NCBI GenBank assembly: GCA_020442475.1
Contig: JAGRKA010000002.1
Location: 46,910-110,909, forward strand
Direction of reading: 5' to 3'
Length of the DNA: 64,000 bases
From: Alphaproteobacteria bacterium
GTDB taxonomy: Bacteria; Pseudomonadota; Alphaproteobacteria; Micavibrionales; Micavibrionaceae
Shown piece after piece: positions 17,693-26,562 of the stretch. The translations under genes and the position numbers were made by a program. Below the pieces are notes generated by a model. The model saw only the letters and a program-made list of their open reading frames with translations. It did no database searches and was not told the origin of the DNA. How positions within the stretch are numbered: position 1 is the first letter of the stretch; each line of letters starts with the position of its first letter.

Positions 17693-18823
17693 TCAGGGGA
17701 ACTCGATTTCGCCCGGGGTCTTTTTAAAGGTCCCGATTCGGGGTGGGGCAGGGGCGCGGATATTGCCCTCGCTGCCGGATCCGTTGCCTTGCCCCTGTGT
17801 GTGGCCCTCATGTTCTTCAGGGTCTTCGGTCGAGGGGAGGTGGTCGGGCGGCGGTGTATCCTCTTCCGGTGTGGTTTGCTCCTCGACATAGTCTTTTGCC
17901 GCTTTCTCGGCCCTATCTTCAAACCCTTCCGGATCGGTCAGTTCCTCCTTTAAGAGAATGATCGAAATACGCCGGTTCTGGGCCGCTGTCGGGTCATCGG
18001 GGAGGAGGGGCTCCGTCGCAGCTTTTCCGATCACGTTATTGATACGTTCTACCGGCAGGCCTGATTCCAGAAGCACACGGCGGCTGGAATGCGCCCGGTC
18101 GGTGGACAATTCCCAGTTCGTGTAGTCGGAGCCGCGCCCGTAGGGCACGCTGTCCGTGTGTCCCCGTACGGAAATCCGGTTGGGAAGGTCCGTGATAATT
18201 TTGCCGACTTCGGTGATCAGGTTGCGCGTTTTCTCATACATGCGGGCACTGCCGGAGGCAAACATCGGTTCACCTTTTTGGTCAACGATCTGGATGCGCA
18301 GGCCCTCCGGGGTCATATCCACCAGCAGGTTTTTAGCCAGCGCAGCCAGAGCCGGGTTTTCCTGCATGGCGATTTTTAAGGCATCCTGCGCCTTCTTGAA
18401 GCGCTCCTCTTCGCCTTTGCGCATGGCCTCTTTTGCTTTTTCAACCGGGGTAGCCTTAGGGTTGGTTGAAGCTCTGGCCGCATTCATGGCGCTGTTGCCA
18501 CCTGTGCTGCCCGGCGGAGGTTGCGCGATACGCTCTTTGTTGGAGGTCATGGCGCCGTCCGGAGACATGGTAAGTCCGCCAAGAACGCCGCCTGCACCGC
18601 TTTTGCTATCGGAGACCTTCGGATGGGTCGGGTCAAAGAAGTTTGAAATAGCGTTAAGCTGCTCGTCTGTTGTCACATTGAGAAGCCACAGCAGCAGAAA
18701 GAAAGCCATCATGGCGGTGACGAAGTCGGCATAGGCGACCTTCCATGCGCCGCCATGGTGACCGCCGCCTTTTTTGATCTTTTTGATAATAATCGGCTGT
18801 TCTTTAGTATCTTCGTCAGCCAC
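17693..18823 (-). CDS. motB: Flagellar motor stator protein MotB
   Basis: MotB anchors the stator to peptidoglycan and carries the ion-conducting aspartate. The 376-residue protein starts with a cytoplasmic tail rich in lysine and glycine, then one membrane helix WKVAYADFVTAMMAFFLLLW with the proton-channel Asp33. A linker and an OmpA-like peptidoglycan-binding domain follow (SVRGHTDSVPYGRGSDYTNW, LSTDRAHSSRRVLLESG, AQNRRISIILL). About 75 residues of acidic, Pro-rich sequence extend beyond the OmpA domain, unusual for E. coli-type MotB. The conserved AYADF context fits a proton-type motor. It lies 42 bases after motA. Confidence 0.95.
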   Translation of the reverse strand: MADEDTKEQPIIIKKIKKGGGHHGGAWKVAYADFVTAMMAFFLLLWLLNVTTDEQLNAISNFFDPTHPKVSDSKSGAGGVLGGLTMSPDGAMTSNKERIAQPPPGSTGGNSAMNAARASTNPKATPVEKAKEAMRKGEEERFKKAQDALKIAMQENPALAALAKNLLVDMTPEGLRIQIVDQKGEPMFASGSARMYEKTRNLITEVGKIITDLPNRISVRGHTDSVPYGRGSDYTNWELSTDRAHSSRRVLLESGLPVERINNVIGKAATEPLLPDDPTAAQNRRISIILLKEELTDPEGFEDRAEKAAKDYVEEQTTPEEDTPPPDHLPSTEDPEEHEGHTQGQGNGSGSEGNIRAPAPPRIGTFKKTPGEIEFP

Positions 18824-18865
18824 GCTCCTGTGCTCCTTTGCGTATGATCCGAAGGGCAGCGGGCC

Positions 18866-19756
18866 TTAGCCCGGACTTGGGAGTTCGTTGAGTTTTTCTT
18901 CAAGTTCAAGGAAGCTGGGTTGAACGTCATGCGGCAGGAATTTGCGTGAAAATTCAACGGCAACTTGCGGTGCGGCACCGTTCAAAAAGGCGATAATCCC
19001 CGTTTTGATGGCCTTGTAATAAAGAACCTCGGTTTCTGCCTTAGAAGACATGGCACCGGCGATCGGCGCAACCATCCCGTAGGATAACCAAACCCCGAGG
19101 AAGGTTCCAACCAGTGCGCCGCCGATCATTTTACCCAGCACTTCCGGGGGTTCCGAGATAGAGGCCATTGTTTTGATCACGCCCAAGACGGCGGCTACGA
19201 TCCCAAGTGCCGGAATACCATCCGCCATAGTTTGTACGGCATGGCCGGGATGTCCCTCATGATGTTCAATTGTTTCGATCTCAAGGTCCATTAAGGCTTC
19301 AAGCTCGAACGGGTTTTCGTTACCCAGCGAAATAATCCGCAGATAATCGCAGAGAAATACCAGTGCATGATGGTTGTGCTGGAAAACGGGAAACTGCCCG
19401 AACAAGTCGCTTTCATGCGGGTTTTCTATGTGTTGTTCCAATGCAAGCCAACCCTTTGTCCGAGCCAGCTTGAAGACTGTGAAAAGCATGGAAAGCAGTT
19501 CGATGTAATTGTCTTTGGAGTAGGCCGCTGGTTTGGCCAGCGCACTCATATATTTCATCGTGCCTTTGATCGTTTCGCCGGTATTGGCAATTAAAAAGGC
19601 GGCAACGGCGCAGCCGAAAATGATCACAAACTCCCCCGGCAGGGCGCCCAGAATAACCATGACCAGTTTCATGAATTTCGCGACGTCGAAATGCATGGCG
19701 ATCAAAAGACCGCCAAAGGTACATACGAAAATAAGAGCCAGACCTACGAATTTCAT
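18866..19756 (-). CDS. motA: Flagellar motor stator protein MotA
   Basis: MotA is the torque-generating stator ring around MotB. The 296-residue protein has four membrane spans (two near the N-terminus, two around 175-235), a cytoplasmic loop with charged residues (VFKLARTKGWLALEQHIENP) that contacts FliG, and the conserved DGIPALGIVAAVLGVIKTM containing the functional proline. Length and sequence fit the E. coli/alphaproteobacterial proton-driven type. It is followed by motB. The EAL-like gene ends 191 bases upstream on the same strand. No other flagellar gene lies alongside; a FliL-like gene is at 34044. Confidence 0.95.
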   Translation of the reverse strand: MKFVGLALIFVCTFGGLLIAMHFDVAKFMKLVMVILGALPGEFVIIFGCAVAAFLIANTGETIKGTMKYMSALAKPAAYSKDNYIELLSMLFTVFKLARTKGWLALEQHIENPHESDLFGQFPVFQHNHHALVFLCDYLRIISLGNENPFELEALMDLEIETIEHHEGHPGHAVQTMADGIPALGIVAAVLGVIKTMASISEPPEVLGKMIGGALVGTFLGVWLSYGMVAPIAGAMSSKAETEVLYYKAIKTGIIAFLNGAAPQVAVEFSRKFLPHDVQPSFLELEEKLNELPSPG

Positions 19757-19932
19757 GACTGTGCGGGCGTTCCTTTCCCAGCCTTTGATAGCTTAAGTTA
19801 AGACTAATGGCTCAAAGCCGGATGGCGTAAAACGGGGGTACGCAGAAAGAGGAGCATATTTTATATACTGCTTATATCCAGTGTGCGTGTTTTCAGCAAG
19901 AAGATCAAGATGTTCGGGTGCTTTTCTTATGA

Positions 19933-19952
19933 CCCTAGGCGTACTCCCTAGG
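19933..19952. promoter_or_regulatory. Paired CCCTAGG words between the EAL-like gene and motA
   Basis: CCCTAGG occurs at 19933-19939 and again at 19946-19952, partly covering the stop of the EAL-like gene. CCTAGG is self-complementary, so the two copies can also form a six-base-pair hairpin with a seven-base loop in RNA of either strand. No T-run follows. A CCCTAGGG palindrome lies before the FliL-like gene at 33998-34005. Confidence 0.25.
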
Positions 19953-21744
19953 AAATGTAAGCCGGCTTTGTCGATATCTTCGAAAACGCATGGCCCTCAC
20001 CATAGGCAATGCCGATTTCTTTGAGCACAGCAGCCTGATTTTTATTCTCTACATATTTCGCGATCACAGCAACACGGCTTTTGGCACAGGTTTTCGTAAG
20101 GTTGCGCAGCAGAACAGCCGTATCTGGAGATTTAAGTATGCGGCGTGCATATTTCTCCGGAAGTTTAACATAGTTTATATTCAGGGCTTTTAAGAGTTCA
20201 AGGCTGGCCGGCCTGATGTCAAAATCGTCAAGCCCCACGCTGAAGCCTTTATCCCGGATTCTCTGAATAAATTGTTTCATCTTTTCCGCGTTGCGTATGT
20301 GGGCGGAATCCGTGATCTCAATGGAGAGGCGGCCTGCAAGATCTTTCCGTTTTTCAAGTTGGTCCAACAGCATATCGGCAAATTTTCGGTCGTTCAACGC
20401 ATGCCGCGAGATATTGATCGAAAATTTTCTGGGTGTGCCGCCCTCTTTGAAGTGAATATGATTCAAGGCGCGTTCACACATGGCGAGATCAAGCTTCGCA
20501 ATTAGCTTTGTGTCCTCAGCCAGCATAATCCAGCCCTTTGTGTCCTCATCGCCAAAATGGCTAACAATTTCATAGTGGTCGGCTTCTTTCGTTTCAAGAT
20601 CGATGACTGGCATAAAGCGTAGGTCAAATTCCGCGCGATCGATCATGTTTTTAAGTTTTTTGATTTTTTCCTTATTCGAAGTTGCAAGGTTTTTAAGCCC
20701 GTCCTTAAGGCTTTTAACCTCCAGTTTTTCGGCGCCGCCTTGCTCGAAAGTGTCAACGGCATAAGATAGGGCTCTGGCTGCCTCTTCACCGGAGGTGGAG
20801 GCAATATCGGCCTTGATTGTTTGGGATTTGATCTCCAACCCTTCCGAATCCGGGATCTTAGCCTTGACCATGCTATTGATTTTTTCGGCAATTTGATCGG
20901 CTGTGATACCGGAATCGTGGATGAGCGTAAAGCTGCCGTCTTTGATCTGAGCAGCGGCTTTACCATCAATCGCATGTGCTCTCATAAGAGCTGCCACTTC
21001 ATCCATAATCGCAGCCATATCCTTTTCCGGGATCGTCTGCGTGCGCCCGAAATCAAAACAGGTGATTTCGGCATCCTTATTTTCAGTCCGGGCAAACTCG
21101 AAGACCGCCTCAGCCTCATCAAGAAATTCCCCTTTGTTGTAGATACTGTCGTCGAATCCATCCTCGGGGCCATATTTGTGCTGGTTGTAGAGGCTGTCAT
21201 CAAAGGCCTCCTCTTTGGGGAGAGGGGACTGGTTGTAAGCGTTGTCGTTAAAGGTTTCGTCTTTCGGGGGCGGGTTTTTATTATAAGCGCCGTCGTCAAA
21301 ACCTTCTTCTTTAGGAAATTGGCCCTGATTGTAAAGGCTGTCATCGAAGCCCTGCTCTTCAAGGGTCGCAAGCCGTTCCATGAGTTCGTTACTTAGGCTG
21401 AGCGTGACATACAGGTTTTCGGCATTGGGCATTTTAATGGCCGTCACGATACCTTTGCGGGTGTTAATGTTTTCATCCATATGTACAATGAGCGGACCGC
21501 GGCGCTTTCCGGGAATAGTTTCGTTTTGCAGATGTTCCAGCTTGGCCTGCTCGGCAGGAGCAAAGAGTTCCAGCCAGTTTTTTCCGGACAGGGCCGCATC
21601 TTCTATGCCGGTCAGCCCTTTTGCCGCGCCGAGGGTGAAGGAAATCGTCCCGCTTGGCGTGACCTCAAGAAAGAGGTCCGCGGAAGCAAAGGCGAAAGCG
21701 AGAAAGCGGTCTCGCTGCTGTTTCAGGGCGTTACTTTTGCTCAT
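19948..21744 (-). CDS. PAS/GGDEF-like/EAL-like protein with five 16-residue repeats
   Basis: This 598-residue protein has a PAS-like N-terminal part (about 10-125) and five tandem 16-residue repeats (130-209, core FDDSLYNQ). A possible degenerate GGDEF-like region (about 215-340), a lysine-rich coiled stretch and an EAL-type domain (about 372-595) follow. EAL domains hydrolyse cyclic di-GMP, but here EAL reads EIV (392-394), DDFG reads DDFD (506-509), the KxD motif reads KLP (527-529) and AEGVE reads AKYVE (562-566). FSINIS and EITD remain. It is therefore probably inactive, acting as a sensor or scaffold. The motAB genes follow downstream, suggesting a motility role. Confidence 0.8.
   Translation of the reverse strand: MSKSNALKQQRDRFLAFAFASADLFLEVTPSGTISFTLGAAKGLTGIEDAALSGKNWLELFAPAEQAKLEHLQNETIPGKRRGPLIVHMDENINTRKGIVTAIKMPNAENLYVTLSLSNELMERLATLEEQGFDDSLYNQGQFPKEEGFDDGAYNKNPPPKDETFNDNAYNQSPLPKEEAFDDSLYNQHKYGPEDGFDDSIYNKGEFLDEAEAVFEFARTENKDAEITCFDFGRTQTIPEKDMAAIMDEVAALMRAHAIDGKAAAQIKDGSFTLIHDSGITADQIAEKINSMVKAKIPDSEGLEIKSQTIKADIASTSGEEAARALSYAVDTFEQGGAEKLEVKSLKDGLKNLATSNKEKIKKLKNMIDRAEFDLRFMPVIDLETKEADHYEIVSHFGDEDTKGWIMLAEDTKLIAKLDLAMCERALNHIHFKEGGTPRKFSINISRHALNDRKFADMLLDQLEKRKDLAGRLSIEITDSAHIRNAEKMKQFIQRIRDKGFSVGLDDFDIRPASLELLKALNINYVKLPEKYARRILKSPDTAVLLRNLTKTCAKSRVAVIAKYVENKNQAAVLKEIGIAYGEGHAFSKISTKPAYIS
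21118..21357 (-). repeat. Five tandem 48-bp coding repeats (16 residues each)
   Basis: Codons 130-209 of the EAL-like gene encode five back-to-back 16-residue units. The shared core is FDD-S/G-x-YN-Q/K, followed by a Pro/Lys spacer and an acidic pair. The units have diverged at nucleotide level but keep exact length, so the protein periodicity is under selection or the array is fairly young. The exact 16-residue phase rules out a random low-complexity stretch. Confidence 0.85.
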
Positions 21745-21856
21745 GCATCAAATCATCGGAGGAATACGCGTTCTCTTGTAAGTCTAGCATAAAAACAGAA
21801 AGCCGTATCGGGTTTTAGCAGTTTGAGAAGATTTTTACGGTATTTTTTAGGCTGGA

Positions 21857-22915
21857 TCAGGAGAGCGTACGAGCAGCATCTTTGGCGGCATAGGTTAAAA
21901 TAGCGTCGCAGCCTGCGCGTTTGAATGCGAGAAGGCTTTCCAGCATGCAGCTTTCATAGTTCAACCAGCCATTTTGTGCCGCAGCATGGAGCATCGCATA
22001 CTCACCGCTGACCTGATAGGCGAATGTCGGGAGGGCAAAACGGTCTTTTACACGGCGGATAATATCAAGATAGGGCATGCCCGGCTTGACCATGATCATG
22101 TCCGCGCCTTCTGCGATGTCCAGTGCGACCTCGCGCAGGGCTTCGTCACTGTTGGCCGGGTTCATCTGGTAGGTTTTTTTGTCACCTTGCAAGATATCGC
22201 CAGAGCCAACCGCATCCCGGAACGGGCCGTAAAAAGCCGAAGCGTACTTTGCGGCATAGGACAGGATCAGCGTGTTTTTACAGCCGCGAGTCTCAAGTGT
22301 GTCCCTGATTTGAGCGATCCGTCCGTCCATCATATCGGACGGCGCGATCACATCGGCACCTGCCTGAGCCTGTATAAGGGCTTGCCTGCATAAGATTTCG
22401 ACGGTTTCCTCGTTGAGGATTTCACCGTTTTCAAGGAGTCCATCATGGCCGTGCGTCGTGTACGGGTCGAGCGCAACATCGGCGATTAACCCTGCGTCAG
22501 GCACGGCCCTTTTGATTGTTTGCAAGGCTTGGCAGATGAGGTTATCCGGGTTGTATGATTCTTCGCCGTTTGGAGATTTTTTTTCAGGGGCTACGACGGG
22601 GAAGAGGGCGAAGGCTTTGATCCCAAGATCCAGCGAGGCCTTGATGTCTTCAAGTGTAAGGTCGATGCTCTGCCGCGAAATGCCGGGCATGGAGGCTACC
22701 GGCTGGTTTACATTTGTGCCTTCTGTAATAAAAAGCGGATAAATCAGGTCATCGGTGCTTAATCTATTTTCGGCGCAGATATCCCGGAGCCATTCACTTG
22801 AGCGCGTTCTGCGCAGCCGTGTGCGTGGATAAGTAGCAGCAGGTTGCGGGGCTTGCACCGGTGCGGGAAGGCCATTATGCTGACCTGCGGTTGTTTTTTT
22901 CTCGTAAGCGGCCAT
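21857..22915 (-). CDS. hemB: Delta-aminolevulinic acid dehydratase (porphobilinogen synthase)
   Basis: HemB condenses two 5-aminolevulinate molecules to porphobilinogen in haem synthesis. The 352-residue protein has both Schiff-base lysine regions: LSYAAKYASAFYGPFRDA and MVKPGMPYLD. The metal site reads DVALDPYTTHGHDG, the aspartate-rich type, instead of the cysteine-rich zinc site; in the family this indicates a magnesium-dependent enzyme. The N-terminus carries a Gln/Pro-rich extension of about 30 residues before RLRRTRSSEWLRDI. It diverges from the acyl-CoA hydrolase-like gene, 53 bases away. Confidence 0.96.
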   Translation of the reverse strand: MAAYEKKTTAGQHNGLPAPVQAPQPAATYPRTRLRRTRSSEWLRDICAENRLSTDDLIYPLFITEGTNVNQPVASMPGISRQSIDLTLEDIKASLDLGIKAFALFPVVAPEKKSPNGEESYNPDNLICQALQTIKRAVPDAGLIADVALDPYTTHGHDGLLENGEILNEETVEILCRQALIQAQAGADVIAPSDMMDGRIAQIRDTLETRGCKNTLILSYAAKYASAFYGPFRDAVGSGDILQGDKKTYQMNPANSDEALREVALDIAEGADMIMVKPGMPYLDIIRRVKDRFALPTFAYQVSGEYAMLHAAAQNGWLNYESCMLESLLAFKRAGCDAILTYAAKDAARTLS

Positions 22916-22968
22916 TCGTATCCGTACCTAATCTTTTAAACCTGCACACAGTAAAGCCGTATGTGCCT

Positions 22969-24090
22969 ATGAATCAAGACTTTCCCGAAGATGAACTGCT
23001 GGTGCAGGAATATGGCGCCTTGGGCGTTATTATTCTGAACAGGCCGGAAGCCTTGAACGCTTTGTCATTGGACATGATCAGGGCGATGTCTTCTGCGTTG
23101 CGCCGCTGGGAACAAAAACCTGCGATTCGAGGCGTATTTATTGCCGGAGCTGATGGTGGTCGCGCTTTTTGCGCCGGAGGAGATGTTAAGACTGTTTATT
23201 ATGCGGGACTGGATGCACGGCAGGGGAAAGTCGATTTTCGCGTTCCGGCCTTATTTTTTGCAGAAGAGTACAGCCTGAATCGCCAGATTTTTCATTATTC
23301 AAAGCCTGTCATCGCTTTTATGAACGGGATCACGATGGGGGGCGGGTACGGGATTGCCGGAAACGCCCGTTACCGTATCGCAACGGATAAAACGCTGTTT
23401 GCGATGCCAGAGGTCGGAATCGGTTTTTTCCCGGATGTGGGGAGTCTCTATCACTTAAGTCGGTGTTCAGGTCACTTTGGCCGCTATCTGGCGCTCTCGG
23501 GCGAGCGTATAGGGCCGGGTGATATGGTGCGTGCCGGTTTGGCGGCATGCTATATAGAGGCGGGCAGTCGCGAAAAACTTGTGAAGGCGTTGGAAAAGGC
23601 CGTACGGATGCATAAGGTTGAGCTCGCCATAGATGAGGCTTTGACGTCTTTTGCCCTTCCGCCGCCGGAGGGAGAGAGCCTTCCCCGGAATGCGGAACGC
23701 ATTGAGAGCGTTTTCAGCCATGCGGATATTGACGGTATTTTGGAGGCGTTGCAGCGGGAAGGCTCTCTCTGGGCCATTGACCTGTTCGATCTGCTGTGCA
23801 GCCGCGCACCCGCGAGCGTCAAGGTCACTGCTGCGCATTTTAACAAAGCGCTGGAGCAGAGTTTCGATGAGATCATTGCGGATGACTTTGTTCTGGCCCA
23901 GCATTTTCTGCGGCGGAATGACTTTTATGAAGGGATACGGGCGCTTTTGGTTGACAAGGACAAGACACCCTCATGGAGTCAGGGGCGCTTCGAAGATGTC
24001 ACGCAGGATGAGATCGAGAGCTACTTCGAGCCAACCGGTCACGTTCTGGAGGATATCCGGATTTTTATTTCCGGGGAGGGAGCGGAATAA
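22969..24090 (+). CDS. Enoyl-CoA hydratase/isomerase family protein, probable 3-hydroxyisobutyryl-CoA hydrolase
   Basis: This 373-residue protein has the crotonase fold: GVIILNRPEALNALSLDM at the N-terminus, the oxyanion-hole segments GGRAFCAGGDV and NGITMGGGYGIA, and FAMPEVGIGFFPDVG. The length (about 370 against about 260 for simple hydratases) and the C-terminal SVKVTAAHFNKAL-type segment are typical of 3-hydroxyisobutyryl-CoA hydrolases in valine breakdown. I use the ATG at 22969 (MNQDFPEDELL) because the frame upstream overlaps hemB. A plain enoyl-CoA hydratase activity cannot be excluded. Confidence 0.85.
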   Translation: MNQDFPEDELLVQEYGALGVIILNRPEALNALSLDMIRAMSSALRRWEQKPAIRGVFIAGADGGRAFCAGGDVKTVYYAGLDARQGKVDFRVPALFFAEEYSLNRQIFHYSKPVIAFMNGITMGGGYGIAGNARYRIATDKTLFAMPEVGIGFFPDVGSLYHLSRCSGHFGRYLALSGERIGPGDMVRAGLAACYIEAGSREKLVKALEKAVRMHKVELAIDEALTSFALPPPEGESLPRNAERIESVFSHADIDGILEALQREGSLWAIDLFDLLCSRAPASVKVTAAHFNKALEQSFDEIIADDFVLAQHFLRRNDFYEGIRALLVDKDKTPSWSQGRFEDVTQDEIESYFEPTGHVLEDIRIFISGEGAE

Positions 24091-24183
24091 AACGCTTTCA
24101 CTCGCGCTTGAACTTGATTATGATTTCCGCGTATATGTAACCATTCTGTAACACTACGTTTAACCACTGCGGAGTTCGAAACT

Positions 24184-24645
24184 GTGACACCCACGCCCTA
24201 TTATGAAGCCATACAGCTTATTGAGCGGTTGCACCGTCATTTTCTCGACGTGCTGAAGGTCGAGCTTGATAAGAAGGGTATTCAGGACATCAATAACGTG
24301 CAGAGCATGATTTTGTACAATATCGGCGATGATGAAATGACGGTCGGGGAGCTCACGATCCGCGGTTATTACCTCGGCTCAAACGTGTCCTATAATGTGA
24401 AGAAGATGGTCGAGAACGGTTATTTGATACAGGAGCGTTCCGTCCATGATAAGCGCTCGATCCGCGTAAAGCTCTCTGAGAAGGGGCTTGCGCTGAAAAG
24501 CCTCATTTCCACGATGTTCGACCGTCATGAAGGGCAGATACAGGGCACGGAAATTACTGACGAGCGGCTCCGCGGTCTGAATACCACCCTCGAAATGCTT
24601 GAGCGCTTCTGGGCCCAGCAAACCAGCTTTTCTGGCGGGTTTTAG
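24184..24645 (+). CDS. ldtR: LdtR-type MarR-family winged-helix regulator
   Basis: This 153-residue regulator has the MarR fold. Its recognition segment LTIRGYYLGSNVSYNVKKMVENGYL and wing VHDKRSIRVKLSEKG closely match LdtR, described in Liberibacter and rhizobia as a regulator of an L,D-transpeptidase gene and of stress tolerance. It starts with GTG. Flanking genes are not cell-wall genes, but two L,D-transpeptidase genes (8575 and 45486) lie in the window and are natural candidate targets. That link is inference from the family; I did not identify a binding site. Confidence 0.82.
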   Translation: MTPTPYYEAIQLIERLHRHFLDVLKVELDKKGIQDINNVQSMILYNIGDDEMTVGELTIRGYYLGSNVSYNVKKMVENGYLIQERSVHDKRSIRVKLSEKGLALKSLISTMFDRHEGQIQGTEITDERLRGLNTTLEMLERFWAQQTSFSGGF

Positions 24646-24769
24646 AAAACCTTCATCGGTCTAAGTAGTTTTGAACACGTCTCAATAGAGAAAATACATA
24701 ATATTTTTTTCTTGACTTTTTGTGCATACAAGCGCTAGTGGTTTTTGTTATGTATAAAAGGAGGCGTTC

Positions 24770-25375
24770 GTGACCACCCCCAAAATAAATTTAAAGGATA
24801 CGTATACTCCTCTTGGAGATCTTAACCTAGATGGTAGATTTTTAAATCCATTACATCGTGAAAATATGAAGTGTTTGGGGGATCTTCTTTTCCTTGAAAA
24901 AAGAAAGTTGAAAACGCATATAAGTGGTATAGGCGATAGGGGTGTAAAAGACATTACTCAAGCTATTGAACAGAAAGGCTATAAAGTAGGGATGTTTAGC
25001 GCTTATGCGCAAACGCTTGAGAGCATCAAAAGGCAGAGTGAGTTTAACCCGGTAGAATATTTCCCAAAATTTTTTGAGGCCTATCCGGAGCTTTTGGGGG
25101 ATGATACTGGCGATCAAACACTCGGTAAAAAATCGGATTGTCAAACCGAAGAATGGGAATGGATAAAGTCCTTTTTGCCGGCTCACTCGGAAGGAAAGCT
25201 GACAAAAGAGTTTCTAAAAACTGCAAGTGAAGAGTTTTGGAAGAGCATAGATCAGAATAAACCTTTAAAGGAAAAGATGGCTGAGGCTGTTAAGGCAATT
25301 GTGATGAAGAATCTTTTGGACGATGCGCCCTCTACCCAAACGCTGCAATCCCCGTCTGGGCGCGGCCCAGAATGA
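24770..25375 (+). CDS. Orphan protein with RNA polymerase alpha-CTD-like domain
   Basis: In this 201-residue protein, residues 14-75 line up along their whole length with the C-terminal domain of RNA polymerase alpha: [22 protein letters not shown], then a helix-hairpin-helix [20 protein letters not shown] and a final VGM. Arg23 and Asn26 sit where E. coli alpha has the DNA-contacting Arg265 and Asn268. The rest (76-201) is helical, charged and unrecognised. GTG start with AAGGAGG five bases upstream, a very strong ribosome-binding site. The gene is visibly AT-richer than its neighbours, and its last 44 bases overlap gcdH tail-to-tail. It could be a transcription modulator. Confidence 0.75.
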   Translation: MTTPKINLKDTYTPLGDLNLDGRFLNPLHRENMKCLGDLLFLEKRKLKTHISGIGDRGVKDITQAIEQKGYKVGMFSAYAQTLESIKRQSEFNPVEYFPKFFEAYPELLGDDTGDQTLGKKSDCQTEEWEWIKSFLPAHSEGKLTKEFLKTASEEFWKSIDQNKPLKEKMAEAVKAIVMKNLLDDAPSTQTLQSPSGRGPE

Positions 25376-26510
25376 GCGCGTGGATATCGTGTGTGCCTTC
25401 GTAGGTGTTCACGGCTTCGAGATTCATGACGTGGCGGATGACATGATATTCATCTGAAATCCCGTTTCCACCGAGCATGTCCCTTGCTGTCCGCGCGATA
25501 TCGAGAGCTTTGCCGCAATTATTGCGCTTGAGGAGGGAAATCGCCTCCGGCGCGGCGCGGCCTTCATCGCGTAGGCGGCCCAGCCGCCAGCAAGCCGTCA
25601 GGCCGAGCGTAATTTCCGTTTGCATATCGGCGAGCTTTTTCTGGATAAGCTGTTGTCCGGCCAGCGGCTTGCCGAACAGGACGCGCTCCATCGTGTACTC
25701 CCGCGCGCGGTGCCAGCAATCTTCTGCCGCGCCCATGGCCCCCCAGGCGATCCCGTAGCGGGCGGAGTTCAGGCACAGCATCGGGGCCTTCAGGCCCGGC
25801 GTCTCCGGGAAGGCGTTTTCCTCCGGTACAAAGACCTCATCCATCATAATCCCGCCGGTGGGGGAGGCGCGCAGAGCCATCTTCCCTTCGATCTTCGGAG
25901 CCTCCAGCCCCTTCATGCCCCGATCCAGAATAAAGCCGCGTATATGGTCCTCATCATCCTTGGCCCAGACGATAAACACATCGGCAATGGGGGAATTTGT
26001 GATCCATTGCTTCGCGCCGGAAAGGCTGTAGCCGCCCTTGACCGCTTTGGCCCGCGTCCGCATGGCATTGGGGTCGGAGCCGCCGTCCGGCTCCGTCAGG
26101 CCGAAGCAGCCGATAAATTCGCCGCTGGCCAGTTTCGGCAGGTATTTTTGCTTTTGTTCTTCAGAGCCGAACAGATAGATCGGCAGCATCACCAGCGAAG
26201 ATTGCACCGAGTAGCAGGAACGGTACGCCGAATCGACGCGCTCCAACTCGCGGGCGATCAGCCCTGCGGCGGTATAAGAAGCCCCGGCGCAGTCATAGCC
26301 CTCGATCATCGGGCCGAGCAGGCCGAGCGCGCCCATTTCCCGCATGATCGCAGGATCAAAGCTTTCGTGGCGGTTGGCCTCTAAAATACGGGGGAGCAGC
26401 TTTGCATGCGCGTAATCCCGTGCGGTCTGTTGGATCATCCGCTCCTCGTCGGTGAGAAGCTCATCGAGAAGAAGGGGGTCTTGCCAGTTAAAATCAGGTT
26501 TGCTGTTCAT
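25332..26510 (-). CDS. gcdH: Glutaryl-CoA dehydrogenase
   Basis: GcdH is an FAD flavoprotein that oxidises and decarboxylates glutaryl-CoA to crotonyl-CoA in lysine and tryptophan breakdown, passing electrons to ETF. The 392-residue protein matches this acyl-CoA dehydrogenase subgroup closely: [15 protein letters not shown] at the start, [34 protein letters not shown] and [18 protein letters not shown]. The catalytic glutamate lies in [17 protein letters not shown] near the C-terminus. The 3' end overlaps the alpha-CTD-like gene by 44 bases, tail to tail. Confidence 0.93.
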   Translation of the reverse strand: MNSKPDFNWQDPLLLDELLTDEERMIQQTARDYAHAKLLPRILEANRHESFDPAIMREMGALGLLGPMIEGYDCAGASYTAAGLIARELERVDSAYRSCYSVQSSLVMLPIYLFGSEEQKQKYLPKLASGEFIGCFGLTEPDGGSDPNAMRTRAKAVKGGYSLSGAKQWITNSPIADVFIVWAKDDEDHIRGFILDRGMKGLEAPKIEGKMALRASPTGGIMMDEVFVPEENAFPETPGLKAPMLCLNSARYGIAWGAMGAAEDCWHRAREYTMERVLFGKPLAGQQLIQKKLADMQTEITLGLTACWRLGRLRDEGRAAPEAISLLKRNNCGKALDIARTARDMLGGNGISDEYHVIRHVMNLEAVNTYEGTHDIHALILGRAQTGIAAFG

Positions 26511-26529
26511 GGAAAGATATTAACTGCCA

Positions 26530-26543
26530 AAACGCCAAGACGC
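26530..26543. repeat. Short ACGCCAAGA-type repeat, left copy
   Basis: ACGCCAAGA (26532-26540) lies in the 52-base gap between gcdH and the orphan gene at 26563. The same nine bases occur in inverted orientation at 27490-27498, beyond the other end of that orphan. The wording is like a dispersed AAGACGCCAAG-type element seen in many genomes. Confidence 0.4.
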
Positions 26544-26562
26544 TAATATTTTCATTGTCTTT

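Noticed and set aside
21118..21357. 48-bp periodic repeats considered as a CRISPR-like array
   Set aside because: The repeats are in frame, diverged and without spacers; they encode protein repeats.
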